Shown here: one piece after another, positions 34,945 through 43,206 of the stretch
Layout of the letters: every line of letters begins with the position of its first letter
How positions within the stretch are numbered: position 1 is the first letter of the stretch
DNA from: Lentisphaeria bacterium
Lineage (GTDB): Bacteria; Verrucomicrobiota; Lentisphaeria; Victivallales; UBA1829
Reading direction: 5' to 3'
NCBI GenBank assembly: GCA_017455665.1
Contig: JAFSZN010000004.1
Span: 1 to 58,149 of the forward strand
Length of the DNA: 58,149 nucleotides
Notes under the pieces: generated by a model
What the model was told of the DNA's origin: nothing
Seen by the model: the letters and a program-made list of their open reading frames with translations, nothing else
The model's database searches: none
Made by a program: the position numbers and the translations under genes

Positions 34945-37521
34945 ATGAGATTTGCATCCGGTATCGTTTCTCTTCTGCTGTCGTTTCTTCTGGCCGCGGT
35001 CTTTTCCGCATGCGACAGTTCATCCGAAGGCCCTCACAAGATCGGCCGTCTTGATGTCGTCTACGGCACCGACCAGTGCACCATTCCCGGAGAGGAATTC
35101 GAGCGCGATGTCCGCGTGGAAGTGCGCGGGATGACGGACGACGATTCCTCCGGCTCCGCCAAACAGCGCCTGCTTGCCGGGGAGCCGGTGAGATTCGAAG
35201 CCGCCGAAGGGTCCGACCTGGAGATCACGCAGATCTCGGAGGAGACCGACGTCGTCGGCGTGGTCCGCGCGAAGATCAAAGCCGGCCACAAAGTCGGCGA
35301 CAACTACGTCAAGATCACGCCTCTGAACGATCCCGACAAGTCCGTCCTCGTCCGCATGACCGTCGGTGCGAAGATCGAAAACGCCGAACGGCAGGGGATG
35401 ACGAACGAGGTCATGGGCGAACCTCTCGTGATCAAGGTGGTCGACGCCGACGGCAATCCCGTCGAAAACGCCCCGGTCTTTTTCAGCGTGAAATCCGCCC
35501 CGCGCAGCAAGTCCCAGCCGAAAGTCCTCACGCCGGAAGTCCGGACCGACAAAAACGGCCTGGCGCAGACGTTCGTCCGGCTTGGCGGGGAGACCGGCGA
35601 ATACCATTTCTCCATCGAAGTAGCGGATTCCGAGCACGGCATCTACATCCGCGCGCTCGACGCCCGCATGCTCGGCATCGACATGTTCTCCGTCTGCATG
35701 AGCATGGTCGGCGGCATCGCGTTCCTGATCTTCGGTGTGTTGCGACTGAGCCGCGGCCTCCAGAACATCGCGGGCGAGAAGATGCAGCACGTACTCCAGT
35801 TCTTCTCGAAAAACTCGGTCCTGGGCGTGATCGCCGGCGCGTTTGTCACCGCGGTCATCCAGTCCAGCTCTGCTACAACCATCATGGTGCTCGGCTTCAT
35901 CAACGCCGGTCTGCTGAACCTGGTGCAGGCAATCGGCATCATCTTCGGCGCGAATATCGGCACGACAGTAACCGCGCAGCTGATTTCGTTCAATCTCAGC
36001 GGTATTTCATTGCCCGCCATTACATTGGGGTTGATTCTCACCTTCTCCAAAAAACGTAATATACGTGGTTGGGGCAACGCCATCTTCGGGTTCGGCATGC
36101 TTTTCTTCGGCATGAATATGATGAGCACGCAGATGAGCATCCTCGGCACGTTCCCGTCCTTCCTCCACCTCTTCTCCCTGATCGACTGCGCGCCGAAGAC
36201 GCCCGACGGGTTCATGCCGCTTCTGCCGATCCTCGGCGCGATCGGGATCGGCATGGTCGCGGTCTTTATCGTTCATGCCAGTTCGGCGGTCATCGGCATC
36301 ATTCTGGCGCTGTCCGCGGCCGGGCTCGTCAACTTCTATACCGCGGTCCCGCTCCTGATCGGCACGAACATCGGCACTACGGTTAACGCGTGGCTTGTTT
36401 CACTCACTGCCAACCGTGTGGCGAAGCAGGCCGCGCTCGCGCACTTCCTGTTCAACTTCTTCGGCGCGGTCCTGATGGTCGTGCTGCTGTATATCCCCGT
36501 CGGCGAGGCGAGAACGCCGTTCTTCCTGTACATCGTGAACGCCATCACGCCGGGCGACGCGTTCGCCGCGGTGCCGCAGAACCTGGAACGCCACATCGCC
36601 ATGGCGCACACGATCTTCAACGTCCTCACGGTTCTCGCCATCATGCCCCTGCTGAAGCCATTTGCTCACCTCTGCGAAACGCTCATCCCGGGCGACAAGA
36701 CCAAGCCGGTCAGCACGCGCACGCTGGAACCCCTGCTGCTCCGCACGCCCGCCATGGCCATCGAGCAGTCCATCATTGAGATCCGCAAGATGGTCGAGCT
36801 GTCCTGGAGCATGATCGACCGCGCGGTCAACCACCATTTCCGTGCCGCGCACGTCGACGAGACCGAGTTCGAACAGCTGGAGGCCGATGAACAGCAGGTC
36901 GACAAGATGCAGTCCGACATTACGAACTACCTTGTGCAGATCACGCGCCAGCACCTTTCCAATCCGCAGTCCAACCTGATCCCGCTACTCATGCACTGCA
37001 CCAACGACGCGGAGCGCATCGCCGACCACACGGCAAACATCATGCGCCTCACGAAACGCCTCTCCAAGGTCGACACCAAGCTCTCCGACGTCGCGCAGGA
37101 GAACCTCAATTCCCTCTGGGATCTCCTGTCCTCGCAGGCGGAGAACGTCAAGCTCGCGCTCTCGCACAAGCACGAAGAAAACGAAGCCGGCATCCGGTCG
37201 GCGATCGAGGGCGAACGCAAGCTGAACAAACTCGCGCACAAGTACGAGAAGAACATCAAGGCGTTGATGGCGGAGCAGGCACGCGAACAGCAGGAGGCCG
37301 CGCACGTCGCCAGCGACGCCGAGGCAAACGAACGCGAGATCAACGAGCTCGCCAAGCAGTACGAACAGGTCCACGTGGAGCGCCGCAACAAAGGCGAATG
37401 CGCCGTCGACGCCAACGTGATCTTCATCGAAATGCTCTGGGAGCTTGAACGGATCGGCGACCACCTCGTCAACATCGCCCAGCGCGCCCCCGAAATGCGG
37501 AAATTCTACATCAATATCTGA
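34945..37521 (+). CDS. Na+/phosphate symporter-type protein with N-terminal lipoprotein/Ig-like domain and C-terminal PhoU domain
   Basis: An 858-residue three-part protein. It opens with a lipoprotein signal, FSAC with lipid Cys23 and Asp at +2. About 210 residues with a Big_1-like beta domain follow (GEPLVIKVVDADGNPVENAPVFF, then TDKNGLAQTFVRLGG). Residues about 240-590 are the NptA-type membrane core, with the duplicated signatures AVIQSSSATTIMVLGF and HASSAVIGIILALSA plus FGANIGTTVTAQ and IGTNIGTTVNAW. The last 250 residues are a helical PhoU-like domain (LIPLLMHCTNDAERIADH and IEMLWELERIGDHLVNIA). It imports phosphate or senses its flux (family knowledge). AAGG precedes the ATG. A DUF2062 gene follows after 19 bases. 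Confidence 0.88.
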   Translation: MRFASGIVSLLLSFLLAAVFSACDSSSEGPHKIGRLDVVYGTDQCTIPGEEFERDVRVEVRGMTDDDSSGSAKQRLLAGEPVRFEAAEGSDLEITQISEETDVVGVVRAKIKAGHKVGDNYVKITPLNDPDKSVLVRMTVGAKIENAERQGMTNEVMGEPLVIKVVDADGNPVENAPVFFSVKSAPRSKSQPKVLTPEVRTDKNGLAQTFVRLGGETGEYHFSIEVADSEHGIYIRALDARMLGIDMFSVCMSMVGGIAFLIFGVLRLSRGLQNIAGEKMQHVLQFFSKNSVLGVIAGAFVTAVIQSSSATTIMVLGFINAGLLNLVQAIGIIFGANIGTTVTAQLISFNLSGISLPAITLGLILTFSKKRNIRGWGNAIFGFGMLFFGMNMMSTQMSILGTFPSFLHLFSLIDCAPKTPDGFMPLLPILGAIGIGMVAVFIVHASSAVIGIILALSAAGLVNFYTAVPLLIGTNIGTTVNAWLVSLTANRVAKQAALAHFLFNFFGAVLMVVLLYIPVGEARTPFFLYIVNAITPGDAFAAVPQNLERHIAMAHTIFNVLTVLAIMPLLKPFAHLCETLIPGDKTKPVSTRTLEPLLLRTPAMAIEQSIIEIRKMVELSWSMIDRAVNHHFRAAHVDETEFEQLEADEQQVDKMQSDITNYLVQITRQHLSNPQSNLIPLLMHCTNDAERIADHTANIMRLTKRLSKVDTKLSDVAQENLNSLWDLLSSQAENVKLALSHKHEENEAGIRSAIEGERKLNKLAHKYEKNIKALMAEQAREQQEAAHVASDAEANEREINELAKQYEQVHVERRNKGECAVDANVIFIEMLWELERIGDHLVNIAQRAPEMRKFYINI

Positions 37522-37540
37522 AAACGGGGAAGGTTTCGGG

Positions 37541-38107
37541 ATGAGTGTCGGTCATTGGTTCAAGAAGAAATGGCGGAAGTTCTATCTGAAGATCGTCCGC
37601 GAGAAAGCTTCGCCCGAGTACATCGCGCGCGGCTGGAGCATCGGCATGTTCTTCGGATGCCTCATCCCCATCGGCGGCCAGCTCATCTGCTCCATCCCGG
37701 CGGCGTTCCTGCTGAAAGGCAGCAAGATCGGCGCCGTCCTCGGCACGTTCATCACGAACCAGATCACGGTGTTTTTCATCTATCCCGTGCAGTGCTACGC
37801 CGGGGCGAAGCTGATCGGACTGGACCTCTCCTACGCGGACATCAAGCTCAAGCTCAAGGATATCGTGAGCGCGTCGAGCTTTTCCGAATTTGTTTCCGCG
37901 ACGAAGAGCCTTGCCGGAGACCTGACGGTCGCTTTCTTCGTCGGCGGCGCGATCATGGCGCTCGTTCTCACCCCGATCACGTACTATGCCGTGAAGAAGA
38001 TGGTCATCGGCTACCGGATCCAGGTCGAAAAACGCCGCCGGAAACGCCTTGCGGCGCTTCGGGCGCGTGTTCAGGCGAAACACGGCCGCGATGCGGAAAA
38101 CGCCTGA
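37541..38107 (+). CDS. DUF2062 family membrane protein
   Basis: A 188-residue small membrane protein with DUF2062 features: a basic N-terminus (WFKKKWRKFYLKIVR), SPEYIARGWSIGMFFGCLIPIGGQ, then PAAFLLKGSKIGAVLGTFITN and two further helices, ending in a very basic tail (KRRRKRLAALRARVQAK). The function of DUF2062 proteins is not established; some are found beside glycosyltransferases. GGAAGG is seven bases before this ATG, which is why I prefer it over an upstream in-frame start inside the preceding gene. Confidence 0.82.
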   Translation: MSVGHWFKKKWRKFYLKIVREKASPEYIARGWSIGMFFGCLIPIGGQLICSIPAAFLLKGSKIGAVLGTFITNQITVFFIYPVQCYAGAKLIGLDLSYADIKLKLKDIVSASSFSEFVSATKSLAGDLTVAFFVGGAIMALVLTPITYYAVKKMVIGYRIQVEKRRRKRLAALRARVQAKHGRDAENA

Positions 38108-38153
38108 TTCTCCCGAAAAAACACGGAAAATCGGAAAAAAACGCAATTCCCGC

Positions 38154-38181
38154 TTGAAAAAAACGTCCGGCATGCTATTTT
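38154..38181 (+). promoter_or_regulatory. Promoter for tRNA-Glu
   Basis: TTGAAA (38154-38159), 16-base spacer, TATTTT (38176-38181), 26 bases before the tRNA 5' end. Confidence 0.5.
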
Positions 38182-38207
38182 AAATACATACTTTTTTTCC
38201 GAGGTGC

Positions 38208-38283
38208 GTCCCTATCGTCTAGAGGCCTAGGACACCAGGTTTTCATCCTGGTAACACGGGTTCGAATCCCGTTGGGGATGCCA
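38208..38283 (+). tRNA. tRNA-Glu (anticodon TTC)
   Basis: A complete 76-base cloverleaf. The acceptor GTCCCTA pairs with TGGGGAT through G-T wobbles. The anticodon arm CCAGG-TTTTCAT-CCTGG carries TTC, and the T arm ACGGG-TTCGAAT-CCCGT is standard. The D-loop CGTCTAGAGGCCTAGGAC is as in E. coli tRNA-Glu. The 3' CCA is encoded. TTTTTG follows the CCA, and the amidohydrolase gene begins 35 bases later. Confidence 0.98.
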
Positions 38284-38318
38284 TTTTTGTATCCGGATGC
38301 CTTGTCCTGGAGAGTGCC

Positions 38319-39104
38319 GTGAAATACTTTGACGTCCATTGCCATGTGTTCCCCGACAGCGTCGCGCCGAAAGTCGTCGCGTCCCTCGAGTCGTACTATC
38401 ACGAACCGTGGCGCAGAAAAGGCACGGTCGCCGACCTCCACGAATCCCTCGAGGACGCCCATATCGACAAGGCGGTGTTCCTCGCGTCCGCGACGCGTCC
38501 CGACCAGGTGCAGAACCTTAATAATTACCTCGCGTCCCTGCTCGGCCCGAAGGTCATCTGCCTCGGTTCGCTTCATCCCGACTACGCGGACTGCAAAGGC
38601 GAGCTCACGCGCATGAAGGAGATCGGGCTGACGGGCCTGAAATTCCACCCCGATTTCCAGAAGCTCTACATCGACGAACCGAGGATGATGCACCTGTACG
38701 AGCTGATTCCGCCGGACATGCCGATCCTGTTCCACGTCGGCGACGTCCGCAGCGACTATTCCTCCCCGAAACGCCTCGCGAACGTGCTGGACCATTTTCC
38801 GCACCTCAAAAACATCATCGCGGCGCACATGGGCGGCTACAGCGTCTGGGACGAATCCTGGAAGCACCTTGTCGGGCGCGACGTCTGGTTCGACACTTCC
38901 AGCACGTTCTTCCGCCTGCCGCCGCACGAGGTCACGCGCATGATCCTCGCGCACGGCGTCGACCGCGTTCTCTGGGCGACGGACTATCCCGCGCTGTCCC
39001 ACCGCGACGGCATCGCCGAGGCGCGCACGCTGGACCTCACGGAAGCCCAGTTCGAGCAGATCTTCTACAAGAACGCGGAGCGCCTGTTCGGGGTGACGCT
39101 CTGA
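38319..39104 (+). CDS. Amidohydrolase family metal-dependent hydrolase
   Basis: A 261-residue TIM-barrel hydrolase (amidohydrolase 2-like) with ordered metal ligands: the HxH motif FDVHCHVFPD at the N-terminus, GLKFHPDFQ, FHVGDVRSD, IAAHMGGYS and the final aspartate in LWATDYPALSH. The C-terminus FYKNAERLFGV is typical. It starts with GTG, with GGAGA seven bases upstream. The substrate is unknown; such proteins range from decarboxylases to lactonases. It follows tRNA-Glu closely and may share its transcript. Confidence 0.82.
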   Translation: MKYFDVHCHVFPDSVAPKVVASLESYYHEPWRRKGTVADLHESLEDAHIDKAVFLASATRPDQVQNLNNYLASLLGPKVICLGSLHPDYADCKGELTRMKEIGLTGLKFHPDFQKLYIDEPRMMHLYELIPPDMPILFHVGDVRSDYSSPKRLANVLDHFPHLKNIIAAHMGGYSVWDESWKHLVGRDVWFDTSSTFFRLPPHEVTRMILAHGVDRVLWATDYPALSHRDGIAEARTLDLTEAQFEQIFYKNAERLFGVTL

Positions 39105-39126
39105 GGCGGGGCAGGGGGGATCCGGC

Positions 39127-39783
39127 ATGGAGATTCAGACGTTGTCCAGAGGCAGACGCCTTCTGCTGCTCTACTGCTCTTTTTTCCGCATCACCGCGCT
39201 CGTGGTCGGCGGCGGCCTCGCCATGCTGCCCGTCATCGAGGAGATATTTGTCGTCAAACGCAAACTCCTGACGCGCGAGGAGCTGCTGGACATGACCGCG
39301 CTCACGCAGACGGTCCCCGGCATCATCGCGATCAATTCAGCCGTGTACATCGGCATGAAGGTCGCGGGCGTGCCCGGCGCGATCGCCGCCGCCGCGGGAG
39401 CCGTCACGCCGCCCTTCACGGTCATCCTTGTCATCGCCTCGCTCTTCCCCCATCTCGACCCGAAAAACCGTTATCTGCTCGGCGTGTTCGCCGGGATCCG
39501 CGCCGCCGTGACCGGCATGATCCTCGTCACCGGATGCCGGATGTTCCGCCGGACCGTGAAGAGCCCGCTGGAAACCGCCGTGGTGCTGGTCTTCTTCGTG
39601 CTCGCGATCATGAAGGTGAGTCCCGCGCTGCTGATCCTCGCCGCCGTGCCGTTCGGCTGGTGCTATGTATGGTGGCAGACGCGACGCCTGGCGCGGGCGG
39701 AACTGGCGAAAGGAGAGCCTTCAAATGTCTCCGCCGAATCCGCTTCCGAATCCCGCAGGAATGAGGAGGACGGCAAATGCTGA
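39127..39783 (+). CDS. Chromate transporter family protein, half 1
   Basis: A 218-residue membrane protein of the CHR (chromate transporter) family, short-chain type. The N-terminal signature is LLYCSFFRITALVVGGGLAM with VKRKLLTREELLDMTALTQTVPG, then GVPGAIAAAAGAVTPPFT. Several hydrophobic segments and a hydrophilic tail follow. It overlaps the next half by seven bases, so the two are made together and probably form a heterodimer, as in other paired short CHR systems. Chromate is the named substrate of the family; the natural anion here could differ. Confidence 0.88.
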   Translation: MEIQTLSRGRRLLLLYCSFFRITALVVGGGLAMLPVIEEIFVVKRKLLTREELLDMTALTQTVPGIIAINSAVYIGMKVAGVPGAIAAAAGAVTPPFTVILVIASLFPHLDPKNRYLLGVFAGIRAAVTGMILVTGCRMFRRTVKSPLETAVVLVFFVLAIMKVSPALLILAAVPFGWCYVWWQTRRLARAELAKGEPSNVSAESASESRRNEEDGKC

Positions 39784-40388
39784 ACCACTGCGTCATTCTC
39801 TTCTTCCAGTTCTGCAAGTTCTCCGTGCTGTGCTTCGGCGGCGGCTACATGCTGATTCCGCTGCTCACGGCGGAATACGTCGACCGGGAACAGGTCCTCA
39901 CGATGAGCGAATTCGGCAACCTGTGCTCCGTGGCGCAGGTCACGCCTGGCCCGGTCGGCCTGAACACCGCGACCTACGTCGGGTACGTGAACGAAGGCTT
40001 CTTCGGGGCGCTGGCGGCCTCGCTGGGGCTGATCGTGCCGACGGTCCTGATCGGGTGCTCCGCGGCGGCGGGCATCAACCGCTGGAAGGACACGTTCCTC
40101 GTGAAAGGCATGCTGAAGGGGACGCGTCTGGCGGCGGTGGCGCTCATCATGTTCGCCGTGACCATCTTCCTCGGGATGTCGGTCTTCACGCAGACGATCC
40201 CGTGGGAGGCGTTCGGCGCGCTCTTCAGGCTCGAATGCCCCGTCCTGCCCGAAGGGTTCCGCGTTTCCCCGGCGGGCGTCCTGATCTGCGGCGCGACGAT
40301 CGCGCTGATGCTGAAGACGAAGGTGCCGACCACGGCGCTCCTGCTCGGCTCGGCCGCCGCTGGCGCGCTACTCTCCGCGTGGTTCTGA
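39777..40388 (+). CDS. Chromate transporter family protein, half 2
   Basis: A 203-residue partner half of the CHR transporter. It has FFQFCKFSVLCFGGGYMLIPLL, ...EYVDREQVLTMSEFGNLCSVAQVTPGPVG, then a VGYVNEGFFGALAASLGLIVPT loop-helix. The pattern mirrors half 1 with its own GGG and PGP motifs but differs in detail, as expected for antiparallel partners. The ATG lies inside the end of half 1 (7-base overlap), which indicates coupling. Confidence 0.88.
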   Translation: MLNHCVILFFQFCKFSVLCFGGGYMLIPLLTAEYVDREQVLTMSEFGNLCSVAQVTPGPVGLNTATYVGYVNEGFFGALAASLGLIVPTVLIGCSAAAGINRWKDTFLVKGMLKGTRLAAVALIMFAVTIFLGMSVFTQTIPWEAFGALFRLECPVLPEGFRVSPAGVLICGATIALMLKTKVPTTALLLGSAAAGALLSAWF

Positions 40389-40452
40389 CGCGGGAACGCG
40401 GAAAGAACGCGCAAAAAACGCAAAAAAGGCTGAAAGAAATCGCGAAATTGAT

Positions 40453-40481
40453 TTGAAAATCGCGGGAAGAGGCTGTATATT
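40453..40481 (+). promoter_or_regulatory. Promoter for the rpsP operon
   Basis: TTGAAA (40453-40458), 17-base spacer, TATATT (40476-40481) with TG upstream of the -10. A leader of about 100 bases precedes rpsP. Confidence 0.65.
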
Positions 40482-40589
40482 AATTGACTTTTATATCGCA
40501 TTGAGTCACGCGCAGTGCGGTAAGCGAACAAAGCGTGAGCGTCGAACGACGCAGTCGAACCCACTGGTAAAGACAAAGGAAAAACCGTT

Positions 40590-40895
40590 ATGGTAAAGAT
40601 CAGACTGAAACGAACTGGCGGAAAGAACTGGATCAGCTTCCGTATCGTCGTCTGCGACATCCGTGCGCAGCGCGACGGCCGCATGCTGGAAGAGCTTGGC
40701 TACTACGATCCCCGCCGCAGCGATGAGAAACTCGACGTCGCCCGCCTCGAATACTGGGTCGGCAACGGCGCGATCATGAGCGAGACCGTGAAGGACATCT
40801 ACGACCGCGCGAAAGCCGGCAAGTCCAAGCAGTACGGCCAGCCCGATCCCTACACGAAGAAAAAGACGTTCAAGAAGGGCGAGGAGAAGGCGTAA
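40590..40895 (+). CDS. rpsP: 30S ribosomal protein bS16
   Basis: A 101-residue bS16: VKIRLKRTGGKNWISFRIVVCD, RDGRMLEELGYYDPR, the ARLEYWVGNGAIMSETV segment and a Lys-rich tail. AAAGGA precedes the ATG. It heads a classic small-subunit/tRNA-modification operon. Confidence 0.96.
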   Translation: MVKIRLKRTGGKNWISFRIVVCDIRAQRDGRMLEELGYYDPRRSDEKLDVARLEYWVGNGAIMSETVKDIYDRAKAGKSKQYGQPDPYTKKKTFKKGEEKA

Positions 40896-40931
40896 GTCCG
40901 ACCTCCGCCCGTGCAACACGGGAGAACTGCC

Positions 40932-41297
40932 GTGTCTATATTTGATATTTTCGGCAAACTGTTCGGCGGGAAGGAAGAGGCGGAAGCCAAGCCCTCCGCG
41001 CCTGCAGCCAGAACGACCGCCGATCCGTCTTCCCAGCAGAACCTCGAAGATTTCGTGCTGTACATCTCGAAGAAGCTCGTGGACTACCCCGACGAAGTGA
41101 AGGTCCGCACGGCTTCCGCCGAGAACGGAAGCGTGATCCAGATCACGTGCCGCCCGGGCGACCGGGGCAAGATCATCGGCAAAAGCGGTAAAACGATCAT
41201 GGCGCTTCGCGCTCTCGTCTCCGGCGCCGCCGGGCGCACGAAAGGCCGCGTGAGCGTCGAGGTCCTGGACGATGAGGTCGAGGCGGCAGGAGCCTGA
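40932..41297 (+). CDS. khpA: KH-domain RNA-binding protein KhpA
   Basis: A 121-residue protein with a single KH domain in its last 75 residues: VLYISKKLVDYPDEV, then RPGDRGKIIGKSGKTIMALRALV with the GxxG loop (GKSG) and a C-terminal VSVEVLDDE. KhpA of other bacteria is about 80 residues; here an extra N-terminal 40 (MSIFDIFGKLFGGKEE, Ala/Pro-rich) is added. It starts with GTG, GGGAG being 7 bases upstream. It lies between rpsP and trmD, where rimM would be expected beside it. Confidence 0.9.
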   Translation: MSIFDIFGKLFGGKEEAEAKPSAPAARTTADPSSQQNLEDFVLYISKKLVDYPDEVKVRTASAENGSVIQITCRPGDRGKIIGKSGKTIMALRALVSGAAGRTKGRVSVEVLDDEVEAAGA

Positions 41298-41298
41298 C

Positions 41299-41982
41299 GT
41301 GGCGCTGCGAATCGACATCATCACACTGTTTCCCGAGATATTCTTCGGCCCGCTGGCGAGCAGCATCACCGGCAGGGCGATGCGGGAAAACAAGGTCGAA
41401 ATCCGTGCGGTCGACCTGCGCGATTTTACGCACGACCGGAGAAAGACCGTCGACGACAAACCGTTCGGCGGCGGACCCGGGATGCTGATGAAAGTTGAGC
41501 CGCTTTTCGAAGCGGTGAGTTCTTTGAAACAGGACGGGACGAAGGTCATCCTGACCGGACCCGCGGGCGGGCGCTTCACGCAGAAGACAGCCCACGCGCT
41601 TTCCGGCGAACAGCACTTGATCTTCATCTGCGGACACTACGAAGGCGTCGATCAGCGCGTCCGCGACCTGCTGGTCGACATGGAGCTGTCCATCGGGGAC
41701 TACATCCTCACGAACGGCAACCTGGCGGCGATGGTCATGGTCGACGCGATCGTCCGGCTGCTGCCGGGCGTGCTCGGCGACGACGAATCCGCCGTGCAGG
41801 AGTCGTTCGAGAACGGCCTCCTCGAGTATCCGCAGTACACCCAGCCCGTCGAATTTCACGGCATGAAGGTCCCGGACGTGCTCCTGTCCGGGGATCATGC
41901 CAGAATCGGACAATGGCGCCGCGCCGAATCCATGAACACGACGCTCCTTGTCCGTCCGGACCTGATCAACGACAAAAATTAA
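41299..41982 (+). CDS. trmD: tRNA (guanine-37-N1)-methyltransferase
   Basis: SpoU-TrmD (SPOUT) methyltransferase that makes m1G37 and prevents +1 frameshifting. The 227 residues have RIDIITLFPEIF at the start, DDKPFGGGPGMLMK, the knot segments FICGHYEGVDQRV and SIGDYILTNGNLAAM, and LLPGVLGDDESAVQESF. I chose GTG at 41299, one base after the khpA stop, because AGGAG lies six bases upstream. Confidence 0.96.
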   Translation: MALRIDIITLFPEIFFGPLASSITGRAMRENKVEIRAVDLRDFTHDRRKTVDDKPFGGGPGMLMKVEPLFEAVSSLKQDGTKVILTGPAGGRFTQKTAHALSGEQHLIFICGHYEGVDQRVRDLLVDMELSIGDYILTNGNLAAMVMVDAIVRLLPGVLGDDESAVQESFENGLLEYPQYTQPVEFHGMKVPDVLLSGDHARIGQWRRAESMNTTLLVRPDLINDKN

Positions 41983-42000
41983 CATAATGGAGGTAACACC

Positions 42001-42378
42001 ATGAACATCATTGACAAGATCGAAAAGGCGCAGTGCAAGGCTTCTGTGCCTGACTTCAATATCGGGGACACCGTCAAGGTTTCCACCAAGATCATTGAAG
42101 GCACCACCGAACGCATCCAGAATTTCACCGGCGTCGTCATCGCGCGCAAGAATTCCGGCATCCGCGAAACGTTCACCGTCCGCCGCTTCCAGAACGGCTA
42201 CGGCGTCGAACGCGTGTTCCCGATCCACAGCCCGCGCATCGACGCGATCACCGTGGAGCGTCACGGCCATGTCCGCCGCGCGAAACTCTACTACCTGCGC
42301 GACAAGATCGGCAAAGCCGCCCGCGTCAAAGAGAAAAAGTACTTCGGACCCGCGGCGTCCGCCGAAGCCGCGAAATAA
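42001..42378 (+). CDS. rplS: 50S ribosomal protein bL19
   Basis: A 125-residue bL19: [15 protein letters not shown], then [24 protein letters not shown], ending [25 protein letters not shown] lies 7 bases before the ATG. rnhB starts 13 bases after the stop. Confidence 0.96.
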   Translation: MNIIDKIEKAQCKASVPDFNIGDTVKVSTKIIEGTTERIQNFTGVVIARKNSGIRETFTVRRFQNGYGVERVFPIHSPRIDAITVERHGHVRRAKLYYLRDKIGKAARVKEKKYFGPAASAEAAK

Positions 42379-42391
42379 TCCTGCTTTCCGC

Positions 42392-43054
42392 ATGGATTAT
42401 CTTCCCGGTAATTCCGAACTCCTCGTCCACGAACTCAAGTGGGACGGGGAGTTTTCTTTTATCGCCGGGGTCGACGAGGCCGGACGCGGCTGCTGCGCCG
42501 GACCGGTCTGCGCCGCCGCGGTCATCTTCACGGACCGGAGCCGCATCCCCGCCGGAGTCAACGACTCCAAGCAGCTCACGCACAAACAGCGCATGGAGCT
42601 GCGCGAGGCGATCCTCGCCGAACCCTCCGCGCTTACGTCCGTCGCCATGGTCGACCAGGACGAGATCGACCGCACGGACATCCTCCGCGCCACCTGGCTC
42701 GCCATGCGACGCGCCGTCCTGGGCCTGCCGCGTCCCGCCGATTTCGTGCTCGTCGACGGCAATCCGGTGCAGGGGCTGCCCGTCCCCTCGGAGAACATCG
42801 TGAAGGGCGACGCGAAGTCCGCCAGCATCGCCGCCGCGAGCATCCTCGCCAAGACCTCCCGCGACCTCTTCATGATGGAGGCGGCGAAACAGTATCCGCA
42901 GTATCAGTTCGAAGTCCACAAGGGCTACTGCACCAGACTCCACACGGACCTCATCCGCAAATACGGCCCGTGCCCGCTCCACCGCAAGACCTTCGAGCCG
43001 GTCCGCTCCATCTTGAACCCGCCCGACGCCGTCCAGGGCGAATTCCAGTTCTGA
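42392..43054 (+). CDS. rnhB: Ribonuclease HII
   Basis: Removes ribonucleotides from DNA-RNA hybrids. The 220 residues have the type II hallmark AGVDEAGRGCCAGPVCAAAV (catalytic Asp and Glu), NDSKQLTHKQR, the FVLVDGN aspartate and the KGDAKSASIAAASILAKTSRD helix with the fourth acidic residue, plus HKGYCTRLHTD at the C-terminus. The ATG has no obvious Shine-Dalgarno and lies close behind rplS, so translational coupling is likely. It ends the operon, which closes at the terminator below. Confidence 0.95.
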   Translation: MDYLPGNSELLVHELKWDGEFSFIAGVDEAGRGCCAGPVCAAAVIFTDRSRIPAGVNDSKQLTHKQRMELREAILAEPSALTSVAMVDQDEIDRTDILRATWLAMRRAVLGLPRPADFVLVDGNPVQGLPVPSENIVKGDAKSASIAAASILAKTSRDLFMMEAAKQYPQYQFEVHKGYCTRLHTDLIRKYGPCPLHRKTFEPVRSILNPPDAVQGEFQF

Positions 43055-43070
43055 GGACGTCCCGGATTTC

Positions 43071-43110
43071 ACAAATACAGGTCCTGCAGGTCCTGTTTTG
43101 TACTTTTTTT
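43071..43110 (+). terminator. Terminator after rnhB
   Basis: Stem ACAGG/CCTGT (43077-43081 with 43092-43096), extended by imperfect A/T pairs, with TCCTGCAGGT in the loop, followed by a seven-T run near 43104-43110. Confidence 0.6.
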
Positions 43111-43119
43111 CTTTTTCAC

Positions 43120-43148
43120 TTGTATTTTTCGCGGACAGGTGTTATTGT
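43120..43148 (+). promoter_or_regulatory. Promoter for the Sel1-repeat gene
   Basis: TTGTAT (43120-43125), 17-base spacer, TATTGT (43143-43148), 59 bases before the start codon. Confidence 0.45.
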
Positions 43149-43206
43149 ATATTGTAATTTGACGAAACTTTTCTTTTTTTTTGCAACACAAGAAAGGACC
43201 CGAACC

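Noticed and set aside
38281-38318. Riboswitch or leader peptide between tRNA-Glu and the amidohydrolase gene
   Set aside because: Only 35 bases, with no structure beyond the Shine-Dalgarno GGAGA.
39127-40388. Chromate transporter interrupted by a frameshift, since two halves overlap
   Set aside because: Both halves start with their own N-terminal CHR motifs, and short paired CHR proteins with overlapping genes are a known arrangement.
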